Origin: an uncultured Bacilli bacterium
Lineage (GTDB): Bacteria; Bacillota_I; Bacilli_A; RF39; UBA660
Direction of reading: 5' to 3'
NCBI GenBank assembly: GCA_934148995.1
Contig: CAKPDM010000006.1
Span: 1-64,000 of the forward strand
Length of the DNA stretch: 64,000 bases
Position numbers and translations under genes: made by a program. The notes under the pieces were generated by a model. That model was not told where the DNA came from, ran no database searches, and saw only the letters and a list, made by a program, of their open reading frames with translations. Below, in pieces: positions 36,954 to 44,940 of the stretch (position 1 is the stretch's first letter; each line of letters starts with the position of its first letter).

Positions 36954-37904
36954 ATGAAAAAAGTATTTTTTGCTAAGCGAACAGTTGCTTTTGTATTTAT
37001 ATTTCTTTTCTTTTTTATTTTGTTGTCCTTTCATGATTATTTTTCTCTTCATTTTTCATATGCTAAAGATTATTATAAAGTAATAGATAAATGCGGAGAG
37101 AGTGGGAGTGACCCTGATGATGAATTGTGTTACTGGCATAAGACTGATGAAAATGTTGAAAGATATAAACGAGAAAATGATCCAGTTGCTAAATATAAAA
37201 AACTTGATGTTATAACACTTACTTGCTATATTGTGGAAGAAACACTTTTTAATAATCTCCAGTTGTTATCTCCTTTATTCATTGCTATCTTGGTAATAGC
37301 TAATATTCATAAAGAAGTTGCCAGTGGAATGGTTAAAAACTACTTTACAAGAACTGATTATAAAAAATATCTACGAAAAAATTTAAAACTTTTAGGAATT
37401 GTTTCTTTAACTTTTCCTATTGTATTATGTTTAGTTTTTCTTCTATCGTGTCTTATAACGAGATTTAATTTTAATATTGGTGATACAACTATTGATAACT
37501 ATATCTATACACCGTTTAAATATAAACACTTCTTCCTTTATGGAACAGTGATATGTTTATTTCAATATATATTAAGCTTTGCTTTTGGTGCCTTAGCTTT
37601 AGCTTTTGGTAAGAATAGTAAAAATATCTTAGTATCAATCTTAACTAGTTTTATTTATATAACTTTAATAGTAATATTTATCAATGTTGGCCTTTATGCT
37701 CTTATACTTAATAAAATTTTTGGAATTAAAAAACTATCGGAATACTTTATGGTTACTACTTATTGGTTTTTAGGTAAAGGAGATAATGTTGCTTTGATGT
37801 TTGTAATCGCGATTTGTTTTCTTCTATTCTCTTTGTTAGTTTACTATTTATCTTATAAGAATAAAGAAAGGTTTATAATGAAAAATGAAAAAATCACTGC
37901 ATAG
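36954..37904 (+). CDS. ABC transporter permease subunit 1
   Basis: 316 aa from ATG at 36954 (TTGGAG upstream). Six predicted helices, with a large polar loop after the first (~32-80) containing CGESGSDPDDELCYWHKTDE, probably extracellular. The GMVKNYFTR motif resembles ABC-2-type exporters related to lantibiotic immunity or Cu-processing transporters. The gene overlaps the next by 20 bp. Confidence 0.7.
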   Translation: MKKVFFAKRTVAFVFIFLFFFILLSFHDYFSLHFSYAKDYYKVIDKCGESGSDPDDELCYWHKTDENVERYKRENDPVAKYKKLDVITLTCYIVEETLFNNLQLLSPLFIAILVIANIHKEVASGMVKNYFTRTDYKKYLRKNLKLLGIVSLTFPIVLCLVFLLSCLITRFNFNIGDTTIDNYIYTPFKYKHFFLYGTVICLFQYILSFAFGALALAFGKNSKNILVSILTSFIYITLIVIFINVGLYALILNKIFGIKKLSEYFMVTTYWFLGKGDNVALMFVIAICFLLFSLLVYYLSYKNKERFIMKNEKITA

Positions 37905-39300
37905 AAAATTTACTGTTTTGAATGGTATAACGGGTGAAGAAAACTTTAAAGGTATCTATATCTTTGCTATCATTTTAGCTCTTTATGGCGCTTATATATT
38001 ATCGTCAGGAACGAAAACAATGGTAGAAGCAACATTAATGTCTTTTACTTTCTCTATCTTTAATTTATTATTTTTCCTTTTAATAATGTTAAATTCCTAC
38101 AATACTTATAAGACCTTTTCTAAAGATTTTGATTCCTATATTATAAGACTTAAAACTAAAAAGAACTATTTAAAAGAAATTATTTCTCTGGTAGTTTCTT
38201 CTAATATTTTGTTAATAGTAATGTTTTTCCTTATATTTTATACTTTTCTAGTTTTCTTTCAAGCTGGTAATATTGGTCTAGATATTAGTACAGTTTATAG
38301 AGGTATTCCAGATATTATTTATATTCTATTTTATCTATTTAGATATGTTACTTATATGATATCTTTGAGTATTATTATTATCTTGATTAGTTATAAGTAT
38401 AACTTTACTAGTTCCTTATTTGTTACTATCTGTTTCAGTATTAGTTTGTTTTTAGGAATAACTAGTTTGGAAGTAACTAATTCCTTTCAGTTAGCTCCTT
38501 GGTCTTATTTCCAAATAACAAGATATGGTTCATTTTCTTTAGAAATTACTTATTCTATACTTTATTTATTATTTTTTGAAGTGCTTATTTTCTATCTATA
38601 TAATGTAAAGAAAAGTACTAAAGTGAAAAATAAATACCTTTTCTCTAATGATATTAGTTATTTCTTTCATAAACATAAACTATTATTAGGTTTGTTTCTA
38701 GGTACTACAGTAATTATTCCTTTCTTAACTTATAGTCCATTGTTATCATCTACTGAAAATCTTAATAATATGTTCTTAGTAAATCTTAATCTGAATAAAT
38801 ATGACATATTAAATGTTATTTACTATCTTTTATCTTTGACAATGTTCGTTTATCTTGCTGTTAACTTGTATACGAAAGATTTAATGTATAATTTAGATAA
38901 TATATTTTTAAGAGAAAAGATAAATAGTTGGTCTAAAATGAAGTTAACTACTATTATTTTATTGACAATATTAATTAAGTTTATAGCTTATATCTTGGTA
39001 GTTTTAACATTATCTCTTAGAGTAGGTAGTATCTCTTTTGAATTAACTATCTTGATTAGAGATTTAGCTTATACTATTCTATTAGAATTGTTATTTTTAA
39101 ATAGTTATGTCTTATATCTAAGAGATTATAAAATAGTTAGTATTATTGTTGGGCTAGTTTTCCTTCTAGCAGTAAGTTTTGGAGTTGTTTGGTTTAAAGG
39201 TATTAGTAGTATCTTAATAATAGTATTAGTGATTAGTTTAATTTTCCTTCATAAAAGAAGACCTAGTAAATTAATAGAAAGAGTGGGAATGGTAAGATGA
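37885..39300 (+). CDS. ABC transporter permease subunit 2
   Basis: 471 aa, around twelve hydrophobic segments, no soluble domain. It overlaps the upstream permease by 20 bp and the ATPase by 4 bp (ATGA), so all three are one operon encoding an exporter with two different permeases. No clear family beyond ABC-associated membrane protein. Confidence 0.7.
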   Translation: MKKSLHRKFTVLNGITGEENFKGIYIFAIILALYGAYILSSGTKTMVEATLMSFTFSIFNLLFFLLIMLNSYNTYKTFSKDFDSYIIRLKTKKNYLKEIISLVVSSNILLIVMFFLIFYTFLVFFQAGNIGLDISTVYRGIPDIIYILFYLFRYVTYMISLSIIIILISYKYNFTSSLFVTICFSISLFLGITSLEVTNSFQLAPWSYFQITRYGSFSLEITYSILYLLFFEVLIFYLYNVKKSTKVKNKYLFSNDISYFFHKHKLLLGLFLGTTVIIPFLTYSPLLSSTENLNNMFLVNLNLNKYDILNVIYYLLSLTMFVYLAVNLYTKDLMYNLDNIFLREKINSWSKMKLTTIILLTILIKFIAYILVVLTLSLRVGSISFELTILIRDLAYTILLELLFLNSYVLYLRDYKIVSIIVGLVFLLAVSFGVVWFKGISSILIIVLVISLIFLHKRRPSKLIERVGMVR

Positions 39301-39959
39301 AAATTGAAGTTAAAAACGTAACAAAAAGATTTAAAGATAACGTTATTTTAGAAGATGTTAATCTTGAATTTGTTGGTGGTAAAATATATGGTTTGATTGG
39401 TCGTAATGGTAGTGGAAAGAGTGTTCTTCTAAAGATGTTATGTGCTTTCTATGAACCTAGTAGTGGGGAAATATTATATGACGGGGAAAATATTATCAAA
39501 GAAGAAAAGTATCCACCTAGTACTAGAGCTTTGATTGAGAAACCAGCTTTTATTCCAGATTTAACAGGAAAACAGAATCTTCTTTTACTAGCTTCTATTC
39601 AAAATATAATAGGAGAAAAAGAGATAGATTCGACAATGGAGAGATTAGGTCTTGTTCCAAATGATAATAAGAAATACTATAAATACTCTTTGGGAATGAA
39701 ACAGAAACTTGGTATTGCGCAAGTATTAATGGAAAACCCTGATGTTATTATTTTAGATGAACCATTTAATGGTTTAGATGATGATAGTGTTAATACTTTA
39801 CGAAAGATACTTTTAGAAGAGAAAAAGAAGGGGAAAGTTATTATTCTAGCGACTCATATTAAAGAAGATATTGAACAGTTATGTGATATTGTTTATAAAG
39901 TTGATAATATGAAAGTTAAATTAACTGCTAAGAATGATTTAAAGAAGGAAGATTACTAG
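39297..39959 (+). CDS. ABC transporter ATP-binding protein
   Basis: 220 aa, one nucleotide-binding domain. Walker A GRNGSGKS (~36-43), a signature YSLGMKQKLGIAQ with the C-loop in SLGMKQ form, Walker B VIILDEPFNGLDDD, and the switch His in ATHIKEDIEQ. It powers the two permeases upstream. The short C-loop form is common in bacteriocin-immunity-type exporters. Substrate unknown. Confidence 0.93.
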   Translation: MKIEVKNVTKRFKDNVILEDVNLEFVGGKIYGLIGRNGSGKSVLLKMLCAFYEPSSGEILYDGENIIKEEKYPPSTRALIEKPAFIPDLTGKQNLLLLASIQNIIGEKEIDSTMERLGLVPNDNKKYYKYSLGMKQKLGIAQVLMENPDVIILDEPFNGLDDDSVNTLRKILLEEKKKGKVIILATHIKEDIEQLCDIVYKVDNMKVKLTAKNDLKKEDY

Positions 39960-39961
39960 AT

Positions 39962-39987
39962 AAAGGGACTATATTAGTCTTTTTTTG
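39962..39987 (+). terminator. Terminator of the ABC exporter operon
   Basis: AAAGGGACT-ATATT-AGTCTTTTTTT: 9-bp stem with two G-U pairs and a T run, just after the ATPase stop. Confidence 0.7.
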
Positions 39988-40079
39988 ATATAATAGGAAA
40001 GTTATAAAAAGTTTTAAATATTTATTGCAAACGTTTGTTTTATGTGATACGCTATATTCTAATGAATTGAGGTGGTCAT

Positions 40080-41219
40080 ATGAAAGTACTTAAAGGGTAT
40101 GTTTTTAGACTTTATCCAAATGTAGAGCAAAGGATTTTAATAAATAAAACTATCGGTTCTGCTAGACTTATCTATAATATCCTTTTAAGGGATAGAATTG
40201 ATACTTATAATAATACTAAAAATGGTAAATCTGCATATGACCAGAATATCATGATACCAAGTCTACTTGTGAAATATCCATTTTTAAAAGAGGTTGATAG
40301 CTGTTCTCTTAGAAATGCTTCAAATGATTTAGAATGTGCTTATGACCATTTCTTTAAGCAAGGTGGTTTTCCTAAATTTAAAGCAAAAGGGGTTAAAGAC
40401 AGTTATAAAACCAATAATGTGGTAAGTACCTATAAAGAAAAAGTATATAATTCGATAGAACTTGATTTAGAAAAAAGATTGATTAAGCTTCCTAAATTAA
40501 AATGGGTAAAAATAAAAGGATATAGAAATAAAGAAAGTCTAAATGGAAGAATTAGAAGTGCAGTTATAAGAAAAGACGCCGAAAGATATTACGTTAGCAT
40601 TTTAGTAGAAGAAGATGTATATAAACCTATGTTTATTCCTCAAAGTATAATTGGAATAGATTTGGGTATAAAGAATTTGATAGTAACATCACACAATGAA
40701 AAAATTAAAAATATAATAAAAGATAGAAGTAAAAGACTAAAAGGACTTCAAAGAGCTTTAGCTAGGTGCAAGGCAGGAAGTAAAAATAGATATAAAATAA
40801 AACTTAAAATACAAAGACTATGGCAAAAGATAAGAAATGCTAGAAAATATTTAATTCACGATATAACAAATAAATTAATAAAAGAACATGACATAATTGT
40901 GTGTGAAAATCTAGATATTAAAAGTATGTACAAGGATCATAATATAGCAAAAAGCTTAAGTTCAAACCCACTTGGAGAAATAATTAGAGTACTTAAATAT
41001 AAAGCTGAATGGAATAACAAAAAATTAATACAAATAGATAGATATTACCCAAGCAGTCAAGTATGTAGTGTATGTGGGTTTCAAAATAAAGAGTTAAAGA
41101 ATTTAAGTATAAGAAAGTACGAATGTCCAATGTGTCATACAAATCATGATAGAGATTTCAACGCAAGCGTGAATATAATGTTTGAAGGTTTAAAAATATA
41201 TATGCAGAGCTTAACTTAA
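40080..41219 (+). CDS. tnpB: RNA-guided nuclease TnpB, complete
   Basis: 379 aa, full length. N-terminal MKVLKGYVFRLYP and NKTIGSARLIYN are the usual opening. RuvC residues: Asp in IGIDLGIKNLIV, Glu in VCENLDIKS, Asp in HDRDFNAS, with a CSVC/CPMC zinc finger between. It cleaves DNA matching the omega RNA guide, favouring retention of the element. No TnpA transposase is present, so this is an IS1341-type, single-gene element. RBS GAGGTG. Its start, omega RNA and C-terminal part match the partial copy at window start. Confidence 0.96.
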   Translation: MKVLKGYVFRLYPNVEQRILINKTIGSARLIYNILLRDRIDTYNNTKNGKSAYDQNIMIPSLLVKYPFLKEVDSCSLRNASNDLECAYDHFFKQGGFPKFKAKGVKDSYKTNNVVSTYKEKVYNSIELDLEKRLIKLPKLKWVKIKGYRNKESLNGRIRSAVIRKDAERYYVSILVEEDVYKPMFIPQSIIGIDLGIKNLIVTSHNEKIKNIIKDRSKRLKGLQRALARCKAGSKNRYKIKLKIQRLWQKIRNARKYLIHDITNKLIKEHDIIVCENLDIKSMYKDHNIAKSLSSNPLGEIIRVLKYKAEWNNKKLIQIDRYYPSSQVCSVCGFQNKELKNLSIRKYECPMCHTNHDRDFNASVNIMFEGLKIYMQSLT

Positions 41220-41369
41220 AATAAAATTCAGTGAAAAATAATAGGGTGGCGACCATCCGATACTGGTCTGTGGAGAACTAATTTAGTTCGGTGAAGCAGA
41301 AATGCCTTACCGTGAGGTAAGGCTACTGAAAACTTGTTTTCAGTTTTGTTCTAGAGTTTTCTTGCTACT
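41220..41369 (+). ncRNA. TnpB omega RNA and right end, copy 2
   Basis: Shares 134 bp with the first copy, with only two differences noticed, ending at 41353. Hairpins: GGTGG/CCATC (41245-41257), GAACTA/TAGTTC (41275-41289), GCCTTACC/GGTAAGGC (41304-41323), ACTGAAAA/TTTTCAGT (41325-41344). The predicted guide is the flank 41354-41369 starting GAGTTTTC. Stem 3 is perfect here, unlike copy 1. Confidence 0.78.
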
Positions 41370-41405
41370 GAATATAATAAATATATAGATTAAAGCACTT
41401 ACTAT

Positions 41406-41434
41406 TTGACTTTTTTCTTATTTCGTGGTATAAT
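41406..41434 (+). promoter_or_regulatory. Adhesin promoter P1
   Basis: TTGACT (41406-41411), 17-bp spacer, TATAAT (41429-41434). GTGG and CCAC flank the -10 box as an inverted repeat. Confidence 0.75.
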
Positions 41435-41489
41435 CTAGCCACAAATGAGGAAGGGTTGGCAGCAAGATGAGCTATAAAAGATAAAACTC

Positions 41490-41518
41490 TTGCTATTTAA
41501 ACACTTTGGTGGTATAAT
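41490..41518 (+). promoter_or_regulatory. Adhesin promoter P2, near-repeat of P1
   Basis: TTGCTA (41490-41495), 17-bp spacer, TATAAT (41513-41518). The -10 neighbourhood GTGGTATAATATAGGCAC repeats that of P1 84 bp upstream with few changes, again with GGTG/CACC flanks. AGCAAGA/TCTTGCT (41461-41494) can form a hairpin between the two. Confidence 0.65.
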
Positions 41519-41549
41519 ATAGGCACCAATGGAGATTAGGGGGATAAAT

Positions 41550-43376
41550 ATGAAAAAAGATAATCTAAAAAGATTGGGAATGTTATCATTAGTAGTAATG
41601 ATGATTAGTTCATTTTTTTCAGGACTTGTATTAAATGTAGAAGCAACATCTGTTCCAAAGTCTTTTACAGCTAAGTCTGAAAAAACACTTGATGGTTATA
41701 TTGCTAACTATCATTTTGGTAAGAAAATAAACAGTAATGGCGGATATGTTTACTGTAATAATATTCACAAAGGAACTCCTCATGGAGAAAAGATGACACT
41801 TGTAGGAGAAGCTCCTGCAGGAATCGCTTACATCTTAGAAAATGGTTATCCGTCTAAAAGTATCACAGGAAATAGTGATTATGATTACTATATTACACAA
41901 GCTGCTGTTTGGTGGTATTTAGATGATACAACTGGTTCAAGCAACTTATCAACTAGTTTCAAAACAAACGGAAGTGACCCTAAAGGATTAAGAAAGTATG
42001 TTAAAACACTAGTAACTAATGCTAAAAAGGTAAAAAGTTACTCAACACCAAGTCTTTCTATCAATAATAGTAATGCGAATATGACTTTATCTAGTGATAA
42101 AAACTATTATGTGTCTAATTCAATTAATATTAAAGGTAGTAACTTAAGTGGTAATTATAAAGTTTCATTATCTGGCGCACCAAGTGGTACTAAGGTAGTA
42201 AATGCTTCAAATTCAAAAGAAACAAATTCATTTGCTAGTAATGAAAGCTTTAAAGTTATGGTTCCAGTAGCAAGTGCTCAAAATATTAAAACTACTATTA
42301 CTGTTAATGTTAGTGCTAAAGGAACAGTTAATAAAGCTTATGAATATAAGTCATCTGATACTTCTGTACAGAATGTATATGGAAAAGCTTTATATCCAAC
42401 TAATAGTAAGTTATCTGCTAAGACAACTCTTAGTCTAGCTACAAGTAAAGTATCAATTACAAAAATTGATTCAAGAACAAAAGAAGGATTAGCTGGAGCA
42501 GAATTTACTTTATTAGATAGCTCTGGTAATAAAATTACATCATGGACTTCAACAACAAAAGCTCATGTAATTCAAAACTTACCTAACGGTACTTATACTT
42601 TAAAAGAAACAAAAGCACCTACAGGTTATAAAATTAGTAAAGAAGAAACAAAATTCACTATTAGCGATAGTAATCGTAATATTGAATTAAAAGTCGAAAA
42701 CGTTTCTTATAGTAAAGTGTCAATAATCAAGGTTGATTCTAAAACAAAGGCTGTTTTAGCTGGAGCAGAATTTACTTTATATGATAATTCTGGTAAGAAG
42801 ATTACATCATGGACTTCAACTGGTAAAGCTCATGTAATTCAAAACTTAGCAAATGGTACTTATACTTTAAAAGAAACAAAAGCACCAGCTGGTTATAAAA
42901 TCAGTACTGCTGAAACTAAGTTCACTATTAGTGATACTAATCGTGATATAACAATTAGAGTTGAAAATACAGCACTAACTAAATTAGCTAGTATTGTAAA
43001 AGTAGATAAAGCTACTGGTCAACCTCTTGCAGGAGCTCACTTAGTAGTAAAAAATGAACAAGGAGAAGTTATTGCTGACTTTGTTAGTACCGAAGATCCT
43101 TATGTCATTAAAGAATTAAAAGATGGTAAGTATGCTGTATACGAAGTAGAGGCACCAAGTGGTTACAAGAAGAACGAAGCTACATATTACTTTACAATTA
43201 GTGATGGTAATACAGTTGCTAGTGTTACTGTAGAAAACGAAAAAGAAGACGAAGTAGTGGAAGTTCCTGATACAGGAAGTAATGATTCAGTAATACCTGT
43301 TGCTCTTGGTTCAATTGCTCTATTATCCGGTGTTGGTTTAGTATACAATAATGGAAAGAAACAAAAACAAAAATAA
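41550..43376 (+). CDS. Cell-wall-anchored adhesin with thioester domain and three Cna-B/SpaA repeats
   Basis: 608 aa from ATG at 41550 (AGGGGGA upstream). Signal peptide ~1-33 ending VEATS. The N-terminal domain matches thioester domains: Cys69 in YVYCNN and Gln117 in YYITQAAVWWY could form an internal Cys-Gln thioester that binds host surfaces covalently. A beta-rich linker follows, then three Cna-B repeats (~300-385, 386-472, 475-565) with TLKETKAPTGYKIS type motifs and probable isopeptide bonds. The sorting signal VPDTGS (~572), a hydrophobic helix and a KKQKQK tail end it. The sortase gene overlaps its end. Confidence 0.88.
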   Translation: MKKDNLKRLGMLSLVVMMISSFFSGLVLNVEATSVPKSFTAKSEKTLDGYIANYHFGKKINSNGGYVYCNNIHKGTPHGEKMTLVGEAPAGIAYILENGYPSKSITGNSDYDYYITQAAVWWYLDDTTGSSNLSTSFKTNGSDPKGLRKYVKTLVTNAKKVKSYSTPSLSINNSNANMTLSSDKNYYVSNSINIKGSNLSGNYKVSLSGAPSGTKVVNASNSKETNSFASNESFKVMVPVASAQNIKTTITVNVSAKGTVNKAYEYKSSDTSVQNVYGKALYPTNSKLSAKTTLSLATSKVSITKIDSRTKEGLAGAEFTLLDSSGNKITSWTSTTKAHVIQNLPNGTYTLKETKAPTGYKISKEETKFTISDSNRNIELKVENVSYSKVSIIKVDSKTKAVLAGAEFTLYDNSGKKITSWTSTGKAHVIQNLANGTYTLKETKAPAGYKISTAETKFTISDTNRDITIRVENTALTKLASIVKVDKATGQPLAGAHLVVKNEQGEVIADFVSTEDPYVIKELKDGKYAVYEVEAPSGYKKNEATYYFTISDGNTVASVTVENEKEDEVVEVPDTGSNDSVIPVALGSIALLSGVGLVYNNGKKQKQK

Positions 43377-43998
43377 TAAGACATTTTCCAATATAATTAC
43401 ACTGTTAATAGCAGTGGTTATAGTAGCTGGTCTTTTCCTTATGTTTTATAACTTCATTAACAAAAAACGTTTAGTTGCTTATGATTATATCAACGAGCAA
43501 CTAAACACCAATGTTGATGTTAAGAATATAACTTCAACTGATGATGGAGAACAAAAACAAGCAGAGGAAGAGACTCAAGAAGATAATGATTTAGAACATT
43601 ATATAGGTTATTTGGAGATACCAAAAATAGGATTTAATAGGGGCTTTTATAATATTGAGTCTCCCCAAAATACGGTGGAGAGTAATATTCAGGTAATTAA
43701 GGGAAGCTCAATGCCAACAAAGAAAAATGGCAACCTAATTATAGCTGGTCACTCTGGGACTGGTTGGAAGGCTTTCTTTAATGATTTATATCAATTAAAT
43801 GTTGGTGATCAAGCTATAGTTACTTATAAAGATCACAAATATACATATCAAATTGAAGATATATCAAAACAAGCAAAGACAGGTACTCTTACAATTAAGA
43901 GAAACAAAACAAAGACAACATTGACACTAATTACGTGTACAAATAACGATAGCACAACTCAAACCATATATGTGGCGAGTCTAGTTAATGTATCATAG
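43351..43998 (+). CDS. Sortase
   Basis: 215 aa with one N-terminal membrane helix (~12-36), a charged linker and a sortase fold. The catalytic His is in IIAGHSG (H134) and Cys in TLITCTNND (C196). At the position where sortases usually have Arg (R-x-V-V-x-A), this reads STTQTIYVASL, so the Arg is replaced by Gln or Thr. It should anchor the VPDTG protein encoded immediately upstream, with which it overlaps by 26 bp. No good ribosome site is seen, implying translational coupling. Sortase subclass uncertain. Confidence 0.88.
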   Translation: MERNKNKNNKTFSNIITLLIAVVIVAGLFLMFYNFINKKRLVAYDYINEQLNTNVDVKNITSTDDGEQKQAEEETQEDNDLEHYIGYLEIPKIGFNRGFYNIESPQNTVESNIQVIKGSSMPTKKNGNLIIAGHSGTGWKAFFNDLYQLNVGDQAIVTYKDHKYTYQIEDISKQAKTGTLTIKRNKTKTTLTLITCTNNDSTTQTIYVASLVNVS

Positions 43999-44018
43999 AA
44001 TAAAAGGGGGTGTTGGTG

Positions 44019-44858
44019 ATGAGTCCAGTATCGTTAAATGAAAAATTAAATATTATTTGGAGTGTGATCTCCTCATCACCTCTTTACTTTGTATTTTTCT
44101 TAGCAATAGCAGTGCTAATATACTTATTTAGTACTACTAATAATGCTAATAGAAAACAAAGTAAAAAAACATATTTTCTAATTTACTCAGCTTTCTTTAT
44201 ATACCTTATAATTCAGTATGGAGGAAGTTTTGGTACACTTGTAGATTATGCAGTTAATCAAGTATTTATTGGCTATTACTTTCCTAATATAGTAATATAC
44301 ATTATGATACTTTTAATTGCTACTATAATTACTTTAGTTAGCATCTTTAGTAAAAAGGTATCTAGAGTAATTAAAATACTAAACTCAATCATTTATGGAT
44401 TGTTAGTTTACTTTCTAGTTTTAGTACTAAGTCTTGTTAACAGTTTAAAGGTTAATGTCTTTGATTTAACAGCTTTGTATAGTAGTGAGAAAGTTCGTAG
44501 TCTTTTAGAATTTAGCATGTTCTTATTTGTTACTTGGGTCTTGGTTTTAGTGGCATTTCATTTCGTACGTAAGTTTCAAGAAAAGAAGACAAAAACAGAA
44601 GAATTTACTAATTACAATGTAGTTCGTGATTTCGTAGATAAAGAAGTTTTCATACCCCAAAAAACAGAAAACGTTTATATAAAACCACCAGTTGTTTCAG
44701 AACAACCAGTGGTCCAAGAAGCTAAACAAGACCCATTTACTTTAGAAGATTATAAATTAATGCTTAAAATTTTAAAAGAAGAAAAAGAAAAAGAAGAACA
44801 GAGACAATCTAACCCCTTAACGGATTTAAATAGATTGTATCAAGGAATAGGAGAATAG
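44019..44858 (+). CDS. Membrane protein following sortase
   Basis: 279 aa from ATG at 44019 (AAAGGGGG 8 bp upstream). Five hydrophobic segments (~15-35, 52-70, 85-107, 115-140, 165-185), then a ~90-residue cytoplasmic tail rich in Glu, Lys, Val and Pro, ending LTDLNRLYQGIGE. No family recognised. Cotranscription with adhesin and sortase suggests a role in surface-protein assembly or display, which is inference. Confidence 0.65.
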   Translation: MSPVSLNEKLNIIWSVISSSPLYFVFFLAIAVLIYLFSTTNNANRKQSKKTYFLIYSAFFIYLIIQYGGSFGTLVDYAVNQVFIGYYFPNIVIYIMILLIATIITLVSIFSKKVSRVIKILNSIIYGLLVYFLVLVLSLVNSLKVNVFDLTALYSSEKVRSLLEFSMFLFVTWVLVLVAFHFVRKFQEKKTKTEEFTNYNVVRDFVDKEVFIPQKTENVYIKPPVVSEQPVVQEAKQDPFTLEDYKLMLKILKEEKEKEEQRQSNPLTDLNRLYQGIGE

Positions 44859-44879
44859 AAAAAATCTATTCTTTTTTTT
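44852..44879 (+). terminator. Terminator of the adhesin-sortase operon
   Basis: GAATAGA/TCTATTC stem with AAAAA loop and T8. Confidence 0.85.
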
Positions 44880-44940
44880 GCCTTTGCTAGATTTACATGG
44901 TGTTTTAAGTTATAATAATGTAGAAGGGAGAGGAAGGAAG

